7,383 nt of DNA from QQVM01 sp035341855. Lineage in GTDB: Bacteria > Bacteroidota > Bacteroidia > AKYH767-A > 2013-40CM-41-45. The DNA lies in the NCBI GenBank assembly GCA_035341855.1, contig DAOQWA010000086.1:1-7383 (forward strand), read 5' to 3'. Shown here piece by piece: positions 6,131 to 7,383 of the stretch. A model generated the notes under the pieces. The model ran no database searches. It saw only the letters and a list, made by a program, of their open reading frames with translations, and was not told where the DNA came from. Numbering within the stretch: the first letter of the stretch is position 1; every line of letters begins with the position of its first letter. A program made the translations under genes and the position numbers.

Positions 6131-6709
6131 TTACTCCTTAATCAACACTGCATCAATTGTGAATTCAACAATGTCTCCGACAACTGCTTCACCTGTTGCT
6201 GCGGCATCTTTATATTTTAATCCAAATTCTTTTCTGTCAATTTTTCCTGTTGCTTTAAACCCGGCTTTAGTGTTTCCCCATGGATCAACGACAGTTCCAC
6301 CGTAAACTAATGGAACATCAACTGTTTTTGTTACGTCCCGAATTGTCAGGTTTCCGGTAAGGACATATTTTTTATTTCCAAGGCTTTTTATCCCTGTGCT
6401 TTTAAAAGTAATGGTAGGAAATTTTTCGGCATTGAAAAAGTCATCAGACATTAAATGTTTATCACGCATATCATTTTCAGTAGAGATACTACCAACATCA
6501 ACGGTGACATTGGCAACCAGGTCAGTCCAATCCGCAGCAGAGGAGCTAAACTCTCCATTGAATTTTTTGAATTCTCCGTTCACATCTGTAATAACCAAAT
6601 ATTTGGTACTAAAGTGAATCTTGGTGTGGGCTTCGTCAATTTTCCAGTTTGCAGCTGATGCACCGGCAAATATGAGCACTGCCGTCATTAATGTAAATAG
6701 CTTTTTCAT
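6131..6709 (-). CDS. Exported YceI-family protein
   Basis: YceI proteins are lipocalin-like beta barrels of the periplasm that bind long isoprenoid chains such as polyprenyl or quinone-like lipids. The 192-residue precursor begins with a Sec signal peptide (KK at 2-3, a hydrophobic core at about 4-16, likely cleavage after AGASA near residue 19). The mature protein starts NWKIDEAHTKIHFSTKYLVI, the typical first strands, and continues with VNGEFKKFNGEF, a DDFFNAEKFPTITFKST segment and KKYVLTGNLTIRDVTK, all family hallmarks. It has its own promoter-like sequence upstream and is followed by a strong terminator, so it may be expressed mainly as a single gene, with read-through into the OsmC/pirin set. 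Proximity to MarR and pirin genes suggests stress-linked expression. The bound ligand is unknown. Confidence 0.95.
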   Translation of the reverse strand: MKKLFTLMTAVLIFAGASAANWKIDEAHTKIHFSTKYLVITDVNGEFKKFNGEFSSSAADWTDLVANVTVDVGSISTENDMRDKHLMSDDFFNAEKFPTITFKSTGIKSLGNKKYVLTGNLTIRDVTKTVDVPLVYGGTVVDPWGNTKAGFKATGKIDRKEFGLKYKDAAATGEAVVGDIVEFTIDAVLIKE

Positions 6710-6754
6710 GTGTTTTAGTTTTTGTATGCGTTAAGATTTGATTCGAATGAAATG

Positions 6755-6786
6755 CAAATATACGTTAAAACAATAAATGTTACAAC
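6755..6786 (-). promoter_or_regulatory. Bacteroidetes-type promoter of yceI
   Basis: On the minus strand GTTG (6786-6783) is followed after 20 nt by TATATTTG (6762-6755). These match the Bacteroidetes -33 TTG and -7 TAnnTTTG elements at normal spacing. Transcription would start near 6750, leaving an AT-rich leader of about 40 nt before the yceI ATG. This is the best promoter match in the window. Confidence 0.7.
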
Positions 6787-6866
6787 ATCTAATTTAGTGT
6801 AACACATATATAGTTCAAAATCAGGGAAATAAATATTCAATTGGCGACTATATACTTAGTGTCACA
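6778..6866. repeat. Cluster of short direct and inverted repeats upstream of yceI (possible operator region)
   Basis: Three short relationships overlap here. TGTTAC (6778-6783) and GTAACA (6799-6804) form an inverted repeat with centres 21 bp apart, about two helical turns, and the left half overlaps the -33 element. TTAGTGTAACA (6794-6804) recurs as TTAGTGTCACA (6856-6866), exactly 62 nt further on. TATATAGT (6807-6814) is inverted as ACTATATA (6847-6854). The first pair is best placed for a repressor site. The region is AT-rich, so chance is a real alternative. Confidence 0.35.
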
Positions 6867-6935
6867 AAAGCAAAACACACATTTCAGATAAATAAGGATC
6901 GTAGAAAAGGGTCTGACGAGGCATCAAGTTCAGGC

Positions 6936-7383
6936 TTACAATGATCGGATACCGATAGCTCTTCTTGCTTCACTTATTGTTTTCGAAGCACTGTCACGAG
7001 CCTTCTCTGCACCACGAGCCGCCACTTTATGGATCTGTTCTTTGTCTTTCGATAGCTCTTTAATTTTTTCACGGAAAGGCTCGGTGAACAATATCATGTC
7101 TTCAGCCAGTTGCTTTTTCATGTCACCGTACCGTATTTTCATTCCATTGTATTGTTCATTAAAAAAGTTCAATGTTTCTTGTGACGATACGGCAGCCATG
7201 AGAGCAAAAATATTTTTGATCATCTCCGGTTTTTCCTGATTCTCTTGTGTTGGACCGCTATCAGTTACTGCTCGCATCACCTTTTTACGGATCTTATCCG
7301 GTTCATCGGCAAGAAAAATCGCATTACCTTCTCCTTCGCTTTTTCCCATTTTCCCTGAGCCATCAAGGCCGGGGATTTTCACG
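6936..7383 (-). CDS. trpS: Tryptophanyl-tRNA synthetase, C-terminal part (partial)
   Basis: This enzyme charges tRNA-Trp with tryptophan in the cytoplasm. The window holds the last 148 or so residues; the Rossmann fold and HIGH motif lie outside. Near the start of the visible part GLDGSGKMGKSEGEGNAIFL carries the class I KMSKS loop in the form KMGKS. It is followed by DEPDKIRKKVMRAVTDSGP, which is characteristic of TrpRS, and by the C-terminal helical anticodon-binding region (about 50-148). The GTG at 7382 is an internal valine codon of the gene, not a start. The frame closes with TAA at 6938-6936. No clear hairpin terminator follows, and 226 nt separate it from yceI, which has its own promoter. 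Confidence 0.95.
   Translation of the reverse strand, partial: VKIPGLDGSGKMGKSEGEGNAIFLADEPDKIRKKVMRAVTDSGPTQENQEKPEMIKNIFALMAAVSSQETLNFFNEQYNGMKIRYGDMKKQLAEDMILFTEPFREKIKELSKDKEQIHKVAARGAEKARDSASKTISEARRAIGIRSL

Overview
The window looks like chromosomal DNA of a Bacteroidetes bacterium. The evidence is an HU-CCDC81/SPOR membrane protein (an architecture known essentially from this phylum), a Bacteroidetes-style sigma-54 with a long acidic region II, AT-rich intergenic DNA, no convincing Shine-Dalgarno sequences, and promoter-like boxes fitting the Bacteroidetes -7 (TAnnTTTG) and -33 (TTG) consensus. All nine confident complete genes and one partial gene lie on the minus strand, so biological order runs from the right end to the left end.

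Right end (about 6936-7383): the C-terminal part of tryptophanyl-tRNA synthetase, whose upstream part is outside the window. A 226-nt intergenic region follows, with the best promoter of the window and several short repeats. It drives yceI, encoding an exported YceI-family lipocalin-like protein.

Middle (about 3561-6113): a strong Rho-independent terminator lies directly after yceI. Then comes a tightly packed set of four genes: a muconolactone-isomerase-like small protein, an OsmC-family protein, a YjdI-type ferredoxin fused to a CDGSH iron-sulfur domain, and a pirin. A MarR-family regulator follows after 125 nt and ends at its own terminator. No promoter is visible between the yceI terminator and the four-gene set, so this hairpin may be a leaky attenuator. 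The combination of a quinone/isoprenoid-binding family, thiol peroxidase-like OsmC, two iron-sulfur modules, pirin and MarR suggests a stress response to redox cycling compounds, electrophiles or phenols. This functional reading is inference from the families and their arrangement.

Left part (about 201-3436): an HU-CCDC81/SPOR envelope protein that appears to start with TTG, then rpoN (sigma-54), whose stop codon overlaps the start of a PAP2-like membrane protein (ATGA overlap). The first 200 nt are AT-rich non-coding sequence, possibly including the tail of a convergent plus-strand gene that ends at 147.

I saw no tRNA, rRNA, CRISPR array, insertion sequence or phage gene. Most genes are recognisable conserved families. 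The least ordinary part is the redox cluster, with its internal terminator and repeat-rich control region.
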